Shown: positions 52,145 through 61,830, counted from the stretch's first letter. The stretch: 64,000 nt of DNA from Kordiimonadaceae bacterium (GCA_017640725.1 JAEPQB010000004.1:186001-250000), one strand, 5' to 3'. A program made the numbers and translations. Notes: generated by a model not told the origin, from the sequence alone.

Positions 52145-53707
52145 CTAATCGCGCTCCACATAGGGTTTAATCTCGCCAGATTTAATACGAGCAAAATAGT
52201 CGTCCAACATTGCCCGCACTTCTTTGCGCATCAGATAAAGGCCCAGAATGTTCGGGAAGCCAATGGCAAGCAGCAGCGCGTCTGCCATATCCATTACTGG
52301 CGCAAGTGACATCGCCGATCCAATGAAGATGATCAAAAGATAGCTGATTTTGAAAGCCAGATCAGCATTCTTGTTATTGCCGAACAACCACAGGAAGGCG
52401 CGTTGCCCATAATAGAACCAGGTGATGGACGTAGAAAACGCGAACATCACAACAGCTATTGTCAAAATGTACGGGAACCAGTCAATGACCGTTGCAAACG
52501 CTTTTGACGTAAGGGCAATACCCGCCATGGTGCCTGACGCCGATGCATCGACCGAGTTGGTCAGGATAATGACCAGCGCCGTGATGGTGCAAATGACCAC
52601 GGTATCGATGAAAGGCTCCAACAATGCCACAAGACCTTCAGACACAGGTTCTTTTGTCTTTGCCGCAGCATGCGCAATTGAGGCCGAGCCGAGGCCAGCT
52701 TCGTTTGAGAAGGTTGCCCGTCGCAGTCCCTGGATAAGCACACCGATGATGCCGCCAGCAACGCCTTCGCCGGTGAAAGCACCTGCAAAGATTTGGCCGA
52801 ATGCGGCAGGAATTTCGCTTGCATTACCAAGGATCACAAACATGGATGCTGTGACGTAGGTAATCGCCATAATTGGCACCAGGAATTCGGTCACATGCGT
52901 GATTTGACGGATGCCGCCAATAATTACCAAGCCAACGGCTGCCGCAAACACAACACCAAACAACCAGGGTTTGCCGAAGAAGAAGCTGCTCTCGCCGCCT
53001 GTCAGTGCTGCGAGCTCATTGGTGAACTGCATTGATGACTGGTTCGTCTGGAACATGGCACCGGCACCGTATGCACCGCCAATGATGAACACAGCAGCAA
53101 TCACAGCCAACACCTTGCCAAGAGCGGGATAGCCCTGGTTGGCCAGGCCCTCGGTCAGATAATACATCGGACCACCAGATACCACGCCGTTTTCGTCGAT
53201 TTTCCGATACTTGAGGCCAAGCGTACACTCAACAAACTTCGAGCTCATGCCAAAGAGGCCAGCCATGATCATCCAGAATGTTGCGCCTGGCCCACCAACT
53301 GAAATCGCGATGGCGACGCCCGCGATATTGCCAAGGCCAACAGTGCCGGACACCGCAGCGGTCAACGCCTGAAAGTGGGTTACTTCGCCCGGATCGTCAG
53401 GGTCGTCGTATGTGCCTTTGACAATTCGGATCGACTGCGCAAATCCACGAATGTTGGGGAAGCCCATGTAAAAGCTAAAGAAAATGCCACCACCGAGCAG
53501 CCACAATACTATGAATGGAATAGGCGGCAGGACAGGAATGATGTCCTGCAAGGTAAAGAAAATTATTCCGGAAATAAAATCACTAACAGGTGCCATTACA
53601 TTGTTGACGGACTCAGCAAAACTCGAACTCTCCTGAGCTAGTGCCGCTGGTGCAGCCAGCACAAGCGATGCAAGCCCTGTTGCAAATAGTGCCATAAGGC
53701 GTTTCAT
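52145..53707 (-). CDS. Sodium:alanine/glycine symporter (AGCS family)
   Basis: 520-residue transporter with a predicted cleavable signal (LMALFATGLASLVLAAPAALA), typical of alphaproteobacterial AGCS members, and about 11 helices. Family marks are SGTVGLGNIAGVAIAISVGGPGATFWM, GGPMYYLTEGL, RRATFSNEAGLGSASIAHAAAKT, and FGNNKNADLAFKISYLL. It imports alanine or glycine with sodium. AGGGGAG precedes ATG 53707. It is transcribed alone; the space upstream is the largest gene-free region of the window. Confidence 0.93.
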   Translation of the reverse strand: MKRLMALFATGLASLVLAAPAALAQESSSFAESVNNVMAPVSDFISGIIFFTLQDIIPVLPPIPFIVLWLLGGGIFFSFYMGFPNIRGFAQSIRIVKGTYDDPDDPGEVTHFQALTAAVSGTVGLGNIAGVAIAISVGGPGATFWMIMAGLFGMSSKFVECTLGLKYRKIDENGVVSGGPMYYLTEGLANQGYPALGKVLAVIAAVFIIGGAYGAGAMFQTNQSSMQFTNELAALTGGESSFFFGKPWLFGVVFAAAVGLVIIGGIRQITHVTEFLVPIMAITYVTASMFVILGNASEIPAAFGQIFAGAFTGEGVAGGIIGVLIQGLRRATFSNEAGLGSASIAHAAAKTKEPVSEGLVALLEPFIDTVVICTITALVIILTNSVDASASGTMAGIALTSKAFATVIDWFPYILTIAVVMFAFSTSITWFYYGQRAFLWLFGNNKNADLAFKISYLLIIFIGSAMSLAPVMDMADALLLAIGFPNILGLYLMRKEVRAMLDDYFARIKSGEIKPYVERD

Positions 53708-54046
53708 AGATACTCCCCTAGGATCGGTAGGCGTTAAGCAGTCTGATGCTGCTTTGTTGCTAATTTTCGCGTGAAAACACTGAATTCACGCGCATTGCCG
53801 CGCATGCTAGCCGGTATGGACCGGGGGCTCAACGGAAAGATGCCTCAATTCAAAAAAGGGTGAAGGACCGCTTGTCATATTTTTTCAAAAGCTATCAATC
53901 ATGCTAGTCTGCAAAAAGGCAGTTTGACCCGCTAAAACTTTACTAACCTTTTAACGGGCAGTTAACTAGTTTGACCTAATGTCGAGGCTTAAGTGTGCCA
54001 AATGGGTACAAGCGCCTGTAAATCGTAATTTTAGGGGATTCCCACC
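53708..54046. other. 339-nt divergent intergenic region
   Basis: No gene could be supported here on either strand. It separates the AGCS symporter (minus) from the DUF2336 gene (plus). Contents seen are a repeated GTTTGACC (53922-53929 and 53969-53976), an A-rich stretch near 53880, and the CtrA box listed separately. Confidence 0.6.
53951..53966 (+). promoter_or_regulatory. CtrA-type binding site
   Basis: TTAA (53951-53954), seven bases CGGGCAG, then TTAAC (53962-53966): an exact TTAA-N7-TTAAC match. It lies 80 nt before the DUF2336 start, so that gene is the likely target. CtrA is the cell-cycle and motility master regulator of Alphaproteobacteria. Confidence 0.65.
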
Positions 54047-55171
54047 GTGTCTGACGAGACCACCCTTTCCAGCGCTGATGTAGCGAAACTTTTGCAAGAC
54101 CCCAATAGTGACAACCGGGCTGCGGCTGCACAAAAAGTTGCAAGTACTTTTGGCGGCGAAAACCTCTCGGATAGCGAGCGGGCGATTGCCGAAGATATTT
54201 TCCGCGCGATGCTCAAGGACGCGGCGGTACGGGTGCGGGAAGCCCTATCTGACAGTTTGAAAGACAATCCTGCCGTGCCTCATGATGTCGCAGCGTCTCT
54301 CGCGAAGGATGTTGAAAGCGTTGCAATGCCGATGATTACCTCGTCGGATGTTTTGACCGATGAGGACTTGGTGGACATCGTCAAAACCCGCAGTGAAGAT
54401 GTGCAAAAAGCGGTTGCAGGGCGTGCCAATGTTTCAGAACGGGTCGCTGATGCCTTGGTGGATAGCGATAATGAAGACGTCGTTGCAACGCTCGTTGGCA
54501 ATGAAGGTGCGAACCTGAACGAAGGCACCTTTGACCGCGTGCTGGACAAGTTTGGCGACAGTGAAAAAGTCAATGCGCCGATGGCGCATCGCTCTGATTT
54601 GCCTGTCGGTGTTTCGGAGCGTTTGGTGACGATGGTCTCCGAACAGCTTCGCGAACACATCATGACGCATCATGAGATTTCACCAACGACAGCAGCTGAC
54701 TTGCTGCTGGAAAGCCGAGAAAAGGCAACCGTGTCCCTTGTTGAAGGTGGCAGCATGCAAACGGTGCAGGAGTTGGTTGACGAGTTGGCCAAGAACAAGC
54801 GGTTAACGCCGACATTGATGCTTCGGGCCCTTTGCATGGGCGACACCACATTCTTCGAAGTGGCTTTGGCCAAAAAAGCCGACATTCCGGTCTTGAACGC
54901 CTACAAACTTGTGCACGATGGTGGCGACTTGGGCCTGAAGCGCCTGTTTGAAGTAACTAATATGCCGCCGCAATTCCTGACCATGGCCCGCGCGGCACTC
55001 GATATTTCCGAAGAGATGGTCGAGACCGGTGGCGATGACCGTGACACATATCGCAAACTTATGATCGAGCGTGTTCTTACCCAGATTGAAGATGATATAG
55101 ATACGGAAAATCTGGATTATTTGATCGGCAAGCTGGGGTCTGCGCATGCGAGTTCAGCGCCTGTTGCGTGA
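54047..55171 (+). CDS. DUF2336-domain protein
   Basis: 374 residues, all helical, of the alphaproteobacterial DUF2336 family, which has HEAT-like repeats. Segments such as RAAAAQKVASTFG, LSDSERAIAEDIFRAMLKDAAVRVREALSDSL and NPAVPHDVAASLAKDVESVAMPMI show the repeat pattern. Function is unknown; some members are under cell-cycle control. AGGGGA precedes GTG 54047. The CtrA box upstream suggests cell-cycle or motility regulation. A terminator follows. Confidence 0.85.
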   Translation: MSDETTLSSADVAKLLQDPNSDNRAAAAQKVASTFGGENLSDSERAIAEDIFRAMLKDAAVRVREALSDSLKDNPAVPHDVAASLAKDVESVAMPMITSSDVLTDEDLVDIVKTRSEDVQKAVAGRANVSERVADALVDSDNEDVVATLVGNEGANLNEGTFDRVLDKFGDSEKVNAPMAHRSDLPVGVSERLVTMVSEQLREHIMTHHEISPTTAADLLLESREKATVSLVEGGSMQTVQELVDELAKNKRLTPTLMLRALCMGDTTFFEVALAKKADIPVLNAYKLVHDGGDLGLKRLFEVTNMPPQFLTMARAALDISEEMVETGGDDRDTYRKLMIERVLTQIEDDIDTENLDYLIGKLGSAHASSAPVA

Positions 55172-55197
55172 CTGCTTTTAGTACAGAACGAATTCTT

Positions 55198-55221
55198 AAA
55201 CCCGGGCTTGCCCGGGTTTTT
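55198..55221. terminator. Terminator between convergent genes
   Basis: CCCGGG (55201-55206) pairs with CCCGGG (55211-55216) around CTTG, with AAA before and five T after. It serves the DUF2336 gene and possibly the TRAP operon on the other strand. Confidence 0.8.
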
Positions 55222-56581
55222 ATTTAACTACAGTTGGTAACCAGAGTGCAATTTCAGGCCACAGCAAAATCGCGAGCAAGCCCAGTAGCTGCAATAGCAC
55301 AAACGGGATGATGCCCCTGTAGATGTCTCTCAGGTCGACCAGGTCTGCTGCTGCCCCTTTCATATAAAAAAGCGCAAAACCAAAAGGCGGCGTCAGGAAA
55401 CTGGTCTGCAGGTTGACGGCCATCAATATGGCGAACCACATTGTTGTCAGGCCAGGGTCCGCGAGGTGTCCGCCAAAATCCAAATGCGCAATAATTGGCG
55501 CAAACACTGGCAAAATAATCAGCGTAATCTCTATCCAGTCAAAGAAGAAACCGAGCAGGAAAACGGCGATCATCAAAATCATCAATACCGTCCAACCGCC
55601 AGTGCCGGTAGACTGGATGATGTGCAATATCTGGTCGTGACCACCAACCAGGGCAAAGACGTAGGAAAAGGCTGTTGCACCGACAAACAAACCAAACAAC
55701 ATCGTCGTGGTCAGCGTAGAACGCTCCACAACATCTCGCAGTACGGTAAAGCGAAGCTCGCCGCGCAGGCGGGCGAGCAGCAGGGCACCAAAAGCTCCAA
55801 CACCGCTGGCTTCCGTTGGTGTTGCTATACCACCGAATATGGAGCCCAATACCGCCGCAATCAACAAAAGTGGCGGCACAAAGCTCCTGAAAACCATAGC
55901 CATTGTAAGAGGCTCTTCAATCTCGGTGTCTTGCATCGGCGGCGCAAGGTCAGGATTGAGGCTTGTGCGTGTGAATATGTAAATCAGATAAAAAACCGCC
56001 AACATCAAACTTGGCACCACTGCAGCGAGGAACAAACCACCAGCGGAGGTGCCAAGAAGGTCTGCCATGACCACCAACATGATGGAGGGTGGCAGCAGAA
56101 TGCCAAGCGTGCCAGAAGCCGCAATTGTGCCTGTCGCAAGCGGTTTGTCATACTTGCGTTCCAGCATCACAGGTAATGCCATCAGCGTCATCATCACAAC
56201 ACTTGCACCGATGATACCGGTGGTCGCTGCTAGAATGACGCCGAGCAAAGTGACAGAAAGGGCCAATCCGCCTGGCACACGCCTTGTCATCAGTTGCAGC
56301 GTGTTAAGTAGGTCGCGGGCAATGCCGCTTTTTTCCATCATGGTGCCCATGAAAATGAACATGGGTATGGCAACCAACAGCTGTTTGTTGACTACGCCGC
56401 CGAATATGCGGCTGACCACAAGGAAGAAGCTGTTGGGGTTTTCTAAACCCATAAGAACGGCAAGTCCCCAGAACGCCAAACCGGTACCGCCCAGAACAAA
56501 AGCAATGGGAAATCCGCTGAACAGCAAAGGAACCAGCGTTAAGAACATAAGGAAGGGCAGGAATTCAATGAAACTAGTCAT
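55220..56581 (-). CDS. TRAP transporter large permease (DctM family)
   Basis: 453 residues with about 12 helices. It is the large membrane subunit that couples sodium to uptake in TRAP systems. Marks are PLLFSGFPIAFVLGGTGL, IPMFIFMGTMMEKSGIARDLL, and the later GAFGALLLARLRGEL and MNVNLQTSFLTPPFG-like stretch (AVNLQTSFLTPPFGFALFYMKG). GGGAG lies 6 nt before ATG 56581. It overlaps the small-permease gene by 8 nt and is the last gene of the operon. Confidence 0.92.
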   Translation of the reverse strand: MTSFIEFLPFLMFLTLVPLLFSGFPIAFVLGGTGLAFWGLAVLMGLENPNSFFLVVSRIFGGVVNKQLLVAIPMFIFMGTMMEKSGIARDLLNTLQLMTRRVPGGLALSVTLLGVILAATTGIIGASVVMMTLMALPVMLERKYDKPLATGTIAASGTLGILLPPSIMLVVMADLLGTSAGGLFLAAVVPSLMLAVFYLIYIFTRTSLNPDLAPPMQDTEIEEPLTMAMVFRSFVPPLLLIAAVLGSIFGGIATPTEASGVGAFGALLLARLRGELRFTVLRDVVERSTLTTTMLFGLFVGATAFSYVFALVGGHDQILHIIQSTGTGGWTVLMILMIAVFLLGFFFDWIEITLIILPVFAPIIAHLDFGGHLADPGLTTMWFAILMAVNLQTSFLTPPFGFALFYMKGAAADLVDLRDIYRGIIPFVLLQLLGLLAILLWPEIALWLPTVVK

Positions 56582-57143
56582 TAGTGCTCCCTGACACATC
56601 TGTTGCAAGGCCAAAGCTCGTTTTATGGGACAGTTCTTCAGGTCCAAACAAGAAAACAGAGGTGTGAATGAGTTTTGCGAGAGCGGCCATGCCCAATGTT
56701 AAAAATCCGAGTGGAATGACTGCCTTGATAATCCATCTGTGCGGCAAACCAGTCGCAGAGGGGCTGGCTTCGTCATACTGCAGGCTATATCCCACATAGT
56801 CGACGCCGAACCAAACAACAGCCGTCACATAAGGCATTAAAAACAGGCAGCAGCCAAACAGTTCCACCCAGGCTTTGGTGCGTGGTGAGAAACGTTCGCT
56901 GGCAAGTTCAATACGCACATGGGCGTCGCGTGAGTATGCCCAACCAAGCGCGAGCAGAAACAAGGCACCATGCAAATGCCATTCAAGTTCCTGTAGTTTG
57001 GTTGATCCAATAACAAACCAGTGGCGGAGCGTGACGTCCGTCATAATGACAAGGATGAGCACCACCATCAGCCATGCTGACGCACGGCCAAGTCTTGTGG
57101 CGCCTTCGTCCAAAAAGCCGGCGAGTTTGAGAAGACCGTCCAT
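56574..57143 (-). CDS. TRAP transporter small permease (DctQ family)
   Basis: 189 residues with four helices, matching DctQ. The central LQELEWHLHGALFLLALGWAYSRDAHVRIEL is the family signature. It helps dock the periplasmic binding protein to the large permease. ATG 57143 shares one base with the dctP stop (TGATG) and has no strong ribosome site of its own, so translation is probably coupled. Confidence 0.9.
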   Translation of the reverse strand: MDGLLKLAGFLDEGATRLGRASAWLMVVLILVIMTDVTLRHWFVIGSTKLQELEWHLHGALFLLALGWAYSRDAHVRIELASERFSPRTKAWVELFGCCLFLMPYVTAVVWFGVDYVGYSLQYDEASPSATGLPHRWIIKAVIPLGFLTLGMAALAKLIHTSVFLFGPEELSHKTSFGLATDVSGSTND

Positions 57144-58210
57144 CAATCTTGTTTCAGATAGCCGCGTTCGGCCCAGCCTTTATATTTGGCACGAAAGGCA
57201 CTGAGGGACGCCCATACCCTTGCAAAGTCCGGGTCTTCGGCCTGCAGGTCCGCGGCCACTTCATCCCATGCGGTTTCCAGACCGGCCAAGATTTCGGGCG
57301 ACCAAGTGTGAATTTGTACACCCTCAGCTTCAAGCCGCGCCATAGCATCTGCCTGCAAAGCCTCGCCCTCGGCAACGCCGTGCCGCACATTGGCTGAGCA
57401 GGTAGTTTCAATCATATGCTGTTGGTTTTCACTCAGTGCATTCCAGGCGTCTAAATTTATCATCAATTCAAAGAAGGTGGACTGCTGGTGCCAGCCTGGG
57501 AGGTAATAGTGCTTGGCCACTTCGTAAAAGCCCATGCGCTCATCAACGGCAGGCATGGCATATTCTGTGGCATCAATTGTGCCAAGCTCAAGCGCCTGAT
57601 AAATCTCGCCGCCAGCAATCAGCTGTGGGGCCGCACCAATTTTTTCCATGACTTTTCCGCCAAGGCCAAAGAAGCGGATTTTCAGGCCACGAAAGTCTTT
57701 CATGGAGTTGATTTCTTTTTTGAACCACCCTGAAGCTTCGGGGGGTGTCAGGCCACATATTACACTGTGGATATTGTGCCGGTGGTAAATCTCGTCAAAG
57801 AGGGGCTTGCCACCGCCAAAATCAAACCACGCCAGATATTCTGGTGCAGAGGGACCAAACGGCACGGACGCAAACAACTGCAGCGACGGTTCTTTGCCAG
57901 CCCAATAGCCAGGCGTGGACCAACCGGCCTCCAGGGCGCCGTAACTAACAGCGTCAAATGTTTCAAATGGCGGTGCCAGCACTCCTGGCTCATGAAACTT
58001 GAGTTCGATATCACCGTTAGAGATCAAATAGAGTTCGTCCGAGATGCGTTTGCCGAGTGTTCCGATCTGAAGAAGTGTAGAAGGATAAGTGCTGGTCATG
58101 CGCCAACGCACTGGCTCTACGGCTTCAGTTTCGGTGTTGGTGTCCTCGGTGGGCGCACTGCAGGCCGCCAGCATTAAAGTACTGGCCGCAAAAACTGATC
58201 TAAGCGACAT
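57143..58210 (-). CDS. TRAP transporter substrate-binding lipoprotein (DctP family)
   Basis: 355 residues. The lipobox LAAC predicts lipid anchoring, less usual for TRAP binding proteins. The fold is that of the TakP-like 2-oxo acid binding group: LKFHEPGVLAPPFETFDAVSYGALEAGWSTPGYWAGK, then AAPQLIAGGEIYQALELGTIDATEYAMP. The conserved Arg that binds the carboxylate is expected in LKIRFFGLGGKV. A keto acid is the likely ligand, though this is not proven. GGGGGAT precedes ATG 58210. It starts only 20 nt after the end of the TipN-like gene. Confidence 0.88.
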   Translation of the reverse strand: MSLRSVFAASTLMLAACSAPTEDTNTETEAVEPVRWRMTSTYPSTLLQIGTLGKRISDELYLISNGDIELKFHEPGVLAPPFETFDAVSYGALEAGWSTPGYWAGKEPSLQLFASVPFGPSAPEYLAWFDFGGGKPLFDEIYHRHNIHSVICGLTPPEASGWFKKEINSMKDFRGLKIRFFGLGGKVMEKIGAAPQLIAGGEIYQALELGTIDATEYAMPAVDERMGFYEVAKHYYLPGWHQQSTFFELMINLDAWNALSENQQHMIETTCSANVRHGVAEGEALQADAMARLEAEGVQIHTWSPEILAGLETAWDEVAADLQAEDPDFARVWASLSAFRAKYKGWAERGYLKQD

Positions 58211-58230
58211 GATCCCCCACAATCGATTGA

Positions 58231-61023
58231 TTAACTGAATTTTTTGAGTGACTGGCCAAGCAAAATATAGAGCTTGCCCATGTCAGAAGAGATGAGGGTG
58301 ACCGAAAGCGCGCTGCCTTTATCGCCCAGCATTGCCCGCTCCATCAAACCTTCGAAATCGCGACAGTAACGGGTTACAGTTTCGCGGAATTCACTGTCGA
58401 CTTTGTACTTGTCAGCAATTGCTTTCCGGGTGGCCCGGTCCGCCATCTTGAGCGTGCGGCGCATGAAGACAGACTTGTCCCCATCGAGGTAAGCTTGCCA
58501 AACACCATCGGGCAGGTCCTGTGAAAGTGCTTTGTTAATGTCAATCGAGACGGATTGCAGGCTTTCCATCAGAAGGGCAGAGGAACGTGCAAACTCGTTT
58601 CGGGTTGCTGAAACAATGCGGCCTTCGATTTCCGATGTCTTTTCAATGAATTGCTCGGCTTGCTGTGCGATCTTATCAGACTCGTTGCCAAGGCGCATTG
58701 CGAGCAGGGCGCTTTCTTTCTCGGCACGCTCTGCGCTGTCTTCATAATCAGAAAGAACCCGATTGAGGGTGGCCTGCATCTGTTCTTGCAGGTAGGTAAT
58801 GCGTTCCCCAGCTTTGTCGCTAATGTCACCAATATTGGCCGAAAGTTCTTCACCGGTTTTTTCGACTGAGTCGCGCATTTCATTTTGCGCTCGTTCGGTC
58901 TGGTCAATCAAAGACTGACTCGCAGCATCAAGGCGTTCCGCTGCTTCAGTGGAGCTTTCTGCAAACTGGGCGATCTGCGCGTCCATACGTTCGGTGGATT
59001 TATCAAGGCTTTGAATAACGTCGCCTGCTTCTTCGATGATGCGCTCCCGCTCTCCAGCAAAAGCTTCTGCAGCCCGGCCTAGCTTCTGGCTGGTTTCGTA
59101 AAGCTGTTCATCAAGTTGGCCGGCGTTTTCACTGAGTTCTACGCTTCGGTCCTGCACAGTGCTGGCGGCTGTATTGGCTTTCTCTTCAAGCTCAGTCACT
59201 GCACCCGAAAGAGAGGTGGCTTTTTCGTTTAGGAAGCTCTCTGCTTCGCCAGCTCTTTCCTGCAAGGCGCTAGATTGCGCGGTGAAGCGTTCTGCTGCTT
59301 CGATCACTTTGCTGGCAGCATCCCCGGACGCGGCGTTCAAAGCTTCCCGCTGCCGCACAAGGTCTTCTTCTAGCCGCGACAGCTTCATGCGGGTTTCGCT
59401 GAGGATGTCGGCCAGGTGGCCGCCTTGTTCGTCCATTCTCTCACGTACATTCTCGATTTCGTCGCGGGTTGTGGAAGACTGCTCTGCCAGTTTTTCAGCC
59501 TGTGCTTTGATTGTATCTGAAGTCTCAACCAAAGACTGACCTGTAGTCTCACCTGCGCGTGCCAGTTCGGCCATCTGGTCTTCAACACCGGCGCGTAGCT
59601 GCCTGATGTGCTGAAGTGTTCTTTCTGCCGTGTCTTCCGCTTCCTTGGTGGCTGCAGTGTTTTGTTCGGCGATGGTGCTGAGTGTATTGTCGAGGGCTCG
59701 CCGGGCACGCTCAAGACCGTCCTCGAGAACAAGGTCCACTTGTTTCGCGTGCTCAAGCACTTGTTTGCCGGTTTCTTCGGTTGTCGCGAGCGTTTGCGCG
59801 TTCACGCGCTCACTGGTTTCCAGTGCTGACGTGCTGTGCGCCTCCAGCGACTGACCAGCTTCTTCAAGCATGTCTTTAGCCCTACCAACCGTCTCGATAA
59901 TCTGGTCGGACATGGCTTGGGCACGCTCGGAGAATACTTTGGACACGTCATTAGTACTGTCCAGGGCCTCTGTTGCGGCCGTGCGCACTTCGCCAACATG
60001 CGTTTTAAGTGTCTCTTCAATTTTCGAAGACTCGGCGGCCGCCAGTTCGGCAAGCTCCTTAAGCACAGAACCTTGTGTTGTCATATGCTCCGAGAGTTCT
60101 GCAGAGCGGCCTTCCAGGCCTTCCACATCGTGACGGAACTTCTCCATGCCTCCGAGCACTTTATCCGTCACGGCCTGTAGCCTGAGTTCCACATCAACGG
60201 CGATGTCCTGGACTTCGTTGACACGGCTGCTGACATGGTCGCCGGCTTTATCCAGGCGTTGTTCGAAATCCTCGGTTGCTTTGCCGAATGCCTCTAGGCT
60301 GGTGTTCACACGCTCGCGGGCATGGTCAGCGGTTGCTGCTGCAGCATTACCGGCCCCTTCAACCCGAGCGCTCATGTCATTCACGTTGCTTTCGAGCGCT
60401 GAAATGCGTTCCTCGACTTCGCCTGTGAGTTCTTGAATGGCCGCACGTTCGCGCTCAAGAAGTTCCCGAATGCTGGCGGTGCGCGCTTCCGTGTCGGCAG
60501 TAGCTGAAAAAAGATCGCTGATCTGAGACTGAAACCGGTCTTCAAGGTTGGCGAGCCGGTCAGCGGCAAGGTCGGCGACCGCATCAATGTTGGTTAGCTC
60601 TTTCTGGAGTGACCTGTTCAGGCCAGCCAGACGCTGCTCAGCAACTTCCACAGGGGCCACGGCCTTGTCCAGGTTTTGAGAGATGGCCAGTCGTCTTTCC
60701 AGCAAAGGGTCTGTTCGCTGAAAGGCCAGTGCCACCAGCCAAAATATCGCGACTGGGGTGCTGTATCCGGCAACAAGACTTGCGAGATCCGTTGGGCTGA
60801 AAGATACGCCAGCGTCGGTGGGCGATGAAAATATATAGTAAGCGGCCGCGGCAGACCAGATTGCCGTTGCTGCCCCGGCAATAACAACAGGCGCCAACCG
60901 CCTGGAATTCCTGGCGCGTTGCCTCTCAAGGGCCTGCTGGTCCAGCTCTTTATCTTCAGACTTTGTGTCTGATTGGTTTTCTTCTGATTTCACGTCTGGG
61001 AAATCCAGTTCAACTCTCGACAT
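58231..61023 (-). CDS. Large two-TM coiled-coil protein, TipN-like
   Basis: 930 residues. The N-terminus is acidic, with two transmembrane helices near 44-65 and 79-101. A long coiled coil runs from about 115 to 810, rich in Glu, Ala, Gln and Ser, then a conserved globular end of about 110 residues (DGVWQAYLDGDKSVFMRRTL to SSDMGKLYILLGQSLKKF). This plan is that of Caulobacter TipN, the polar birth-scar protein that sets the cell axis. I recall the C-terminal block from alphaproteobacterial homologues, but the match is from memory. No HAMP or chemoreceptor signature is present, which argues against an MCP. Confidence 0.65.
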   Translation of the reverse strand: MSRVELDFPDVKSEENQSDTKSEDKELDQQALERQRARNSRRLAPVVIAGAATAIWSAAAAYYIFSSPTDAGVSFSPTDLASLVAGYSTPVAIFWLVALAFQRTDPLLERRLAISQNLDKAVAPVEVAEQRLAGLNRSLQKELTNIDAVADLAADRLANLEDRFQSQISDLFSATADTEARTASIRELLERERAAIQELTGEVEERISALESNVNDMSARVEGAGNAAAATADHARERVNTSLEAFGKATEDFEQRLDKAGDHVSSRVNEVQDIAVDVELRLQAVTDKVLGGMEKFRHDVEGLEGRSAELSEHMTTQGSVLKELAELAAAESSKIEETLKTHVGEVRTAATEALDSTNDVSKVFSERAQAMSDQIIETVGRAKDMLEEAGQSLEAHSTSALETSERVNAQTLATTEETGKQVLEHAKQVDLVLEDGLERARRALDNTLSTIAEQNTAATKEAEDTAERTLQHIRQLRAGVEDQMAELARAGETTGQSLVETSDTIKAQAEKLAEQSSTTRDEIENVRERMDEQGGHLADILSETRMKLSRLEEDLVRQREALNAASGDAASKVIEAAERFTAQSSALQERAGEAESFLNEKATSLSGAVTELEEKANTAASTVQDRSVELSENAGQLDEQLYETSQKLGRAAEAFAGERERIIEEAGDVIQSLDKSTERMDAQIAQFAESSTEAAERLDAASQSLIDQTERAQNEMRDSVEKTGEELSANIGDISDKAGERITYLQEQMQATLNRVLSDYEDSAERAEKESALLAMRLGNESDKIAQQAEQFIEKTSEIEGRIVSATRNEFARSSALLMESLQSVSIDINKALSQDLPDGVWQAYLDGDKSVFMRRTLKMADRATRKAIADKYKVDSEFRETVTRYCRDFEGLMERAMLGDKGSALSVTLISSDMGKLYILLGQSLKKFS

Positions 61024-61212
61024 CGCCGCCGTCCCTCAGCCCCAAAAGTCCTTGGACTACAGTTTCATTTTCATGACAGACCGTCAACCATTCGCTGGCT
61101 TTTCAGGTGTTTATGGTTCGTTGTTAATCAACAGTTGTGGCAAAATGATGGAATTGGGGTATTCTGGTTTGAGTTATCGGTGCACTTCGTTTGAAGCCAA
61201 TGGGGACAAGGC

Positions 61213-61470
61213 ATGAGCGAAACCATTGAAAAAAGACCTGTCAGACCATCGTTGAGCGGCGTTCAGCGCCGCTATCTGGAACGAGGACTATCGCAGCCGG
61301 GTGGAAAATTGCCGCTTTTTGACAAAGATGGACAGCGTATCAAAGATCAGACCATTAAGGCTTGCATCAAAAATGGCTGGGCCGAACGCTGGTACAATAA
61401 CCCAATAAAGCCGGACTGGCTGATCTGCAAATTGACCGCCGCCGGTCGTGATGTGTTGAAAGCGAAATAA
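61213..61470 (+). CDS. Small basic protein, possible winged-helix fold
   Basis: 85 residues, basic (KRPVRPSLSGVQRRYLERGL), ending in PDWLICKLTAAGRDVLKAK. The end has the LTxxGRxxL form common as the last part of small winged-helix proteins, so nucleic-acid binding is possible; I recognise no named family. AAGG precedes ATG 61213. It lies in the divergent region of the TipN-like gene and 3 nt before the Hpt gene, so it is probably the first gene of the phosphorelay transcript. Confidence 0.65.
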   Translation: MSETIEKRPVRPSLSGVQRRYLERGLSQPGGKLPLFDKDGQRIKDQTIKACIKNGWAERWYNNPIKPDWLICKLTAAGRDVLKAK

Positions 61471-61473
61471 TCT

Positions 61474-61830
61474 GTGGCTGAATCTGATTGGGATGAAAAC
61501 ATTCTGCTAGACACCAATCACCTATCAGAATTTACCGGCGGGGATCCTGCGTTTCAGGGGCAAGTTCTGAAGGTGTTCTTGGACAATGCACCTGAATACC
61601 TTGAAACCTTGTGTGCACCGGGCAATGAAAACTGGCGAACGGATGCCCACAAATTGAAGGGTGCCGCGAGAAGCATTGGCGCGTGGCGATTGGCTCGCGA
61701 AGCTGAACGCGCCGAACAGTTGGGCTTTCCCGCGAGCGACGACCCACGTCGACAAGCCATAGGAGCTGAACTGGCCGTAAGGCTCAAAGATACCATTGAG
61801 GAAATCCAGTCCCGTGGGTCTGGTTTTTAG
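61474..61830 (+). CDS. Hpt-domain phosphotransfer protein
   Basis: 118-residue single Hpt domain. The phosphorylated His is His59 in AHKLKGAARSIGAWRLA, the standard HxLKG pattern. The flanking helices (FTGGDPAFQGQVLKVFLDNAP and RLAREAERAEQLGF) complete the four-helix bundle. It carries phosphate between histidine kinases or receivers. GTG 61474 starts 3 nt after the previous stop. No histidine kinase is found in the window. Confidence 0.87.
   Translation: MAESDWDENILLDTNHLSEFTGGDPAFQGQVLKVFLDNAPEYLETLCAPGNENWRTDAHKLKGAARSIGAWRLAREAERAEQLGFPASDDPRRQAIGAELAVRLKDTIEEIQSRGSGF

Noticed and set aside
58231-61023. Methyl-accepting chemotaxis protein
   Set aside because: There is a long coiled coil, but no HAMP domain and no conserved MCP hairpin tip; the C-terminal globular block does not fit.
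61110-61130. CtrA-like half sites (TTAA and CCAT) before the TipN-like gene
   Set aside because: On the minus strand it reads TTAA-N7-CCAT, which lacks the second TTAA, so it is too weak to claim.
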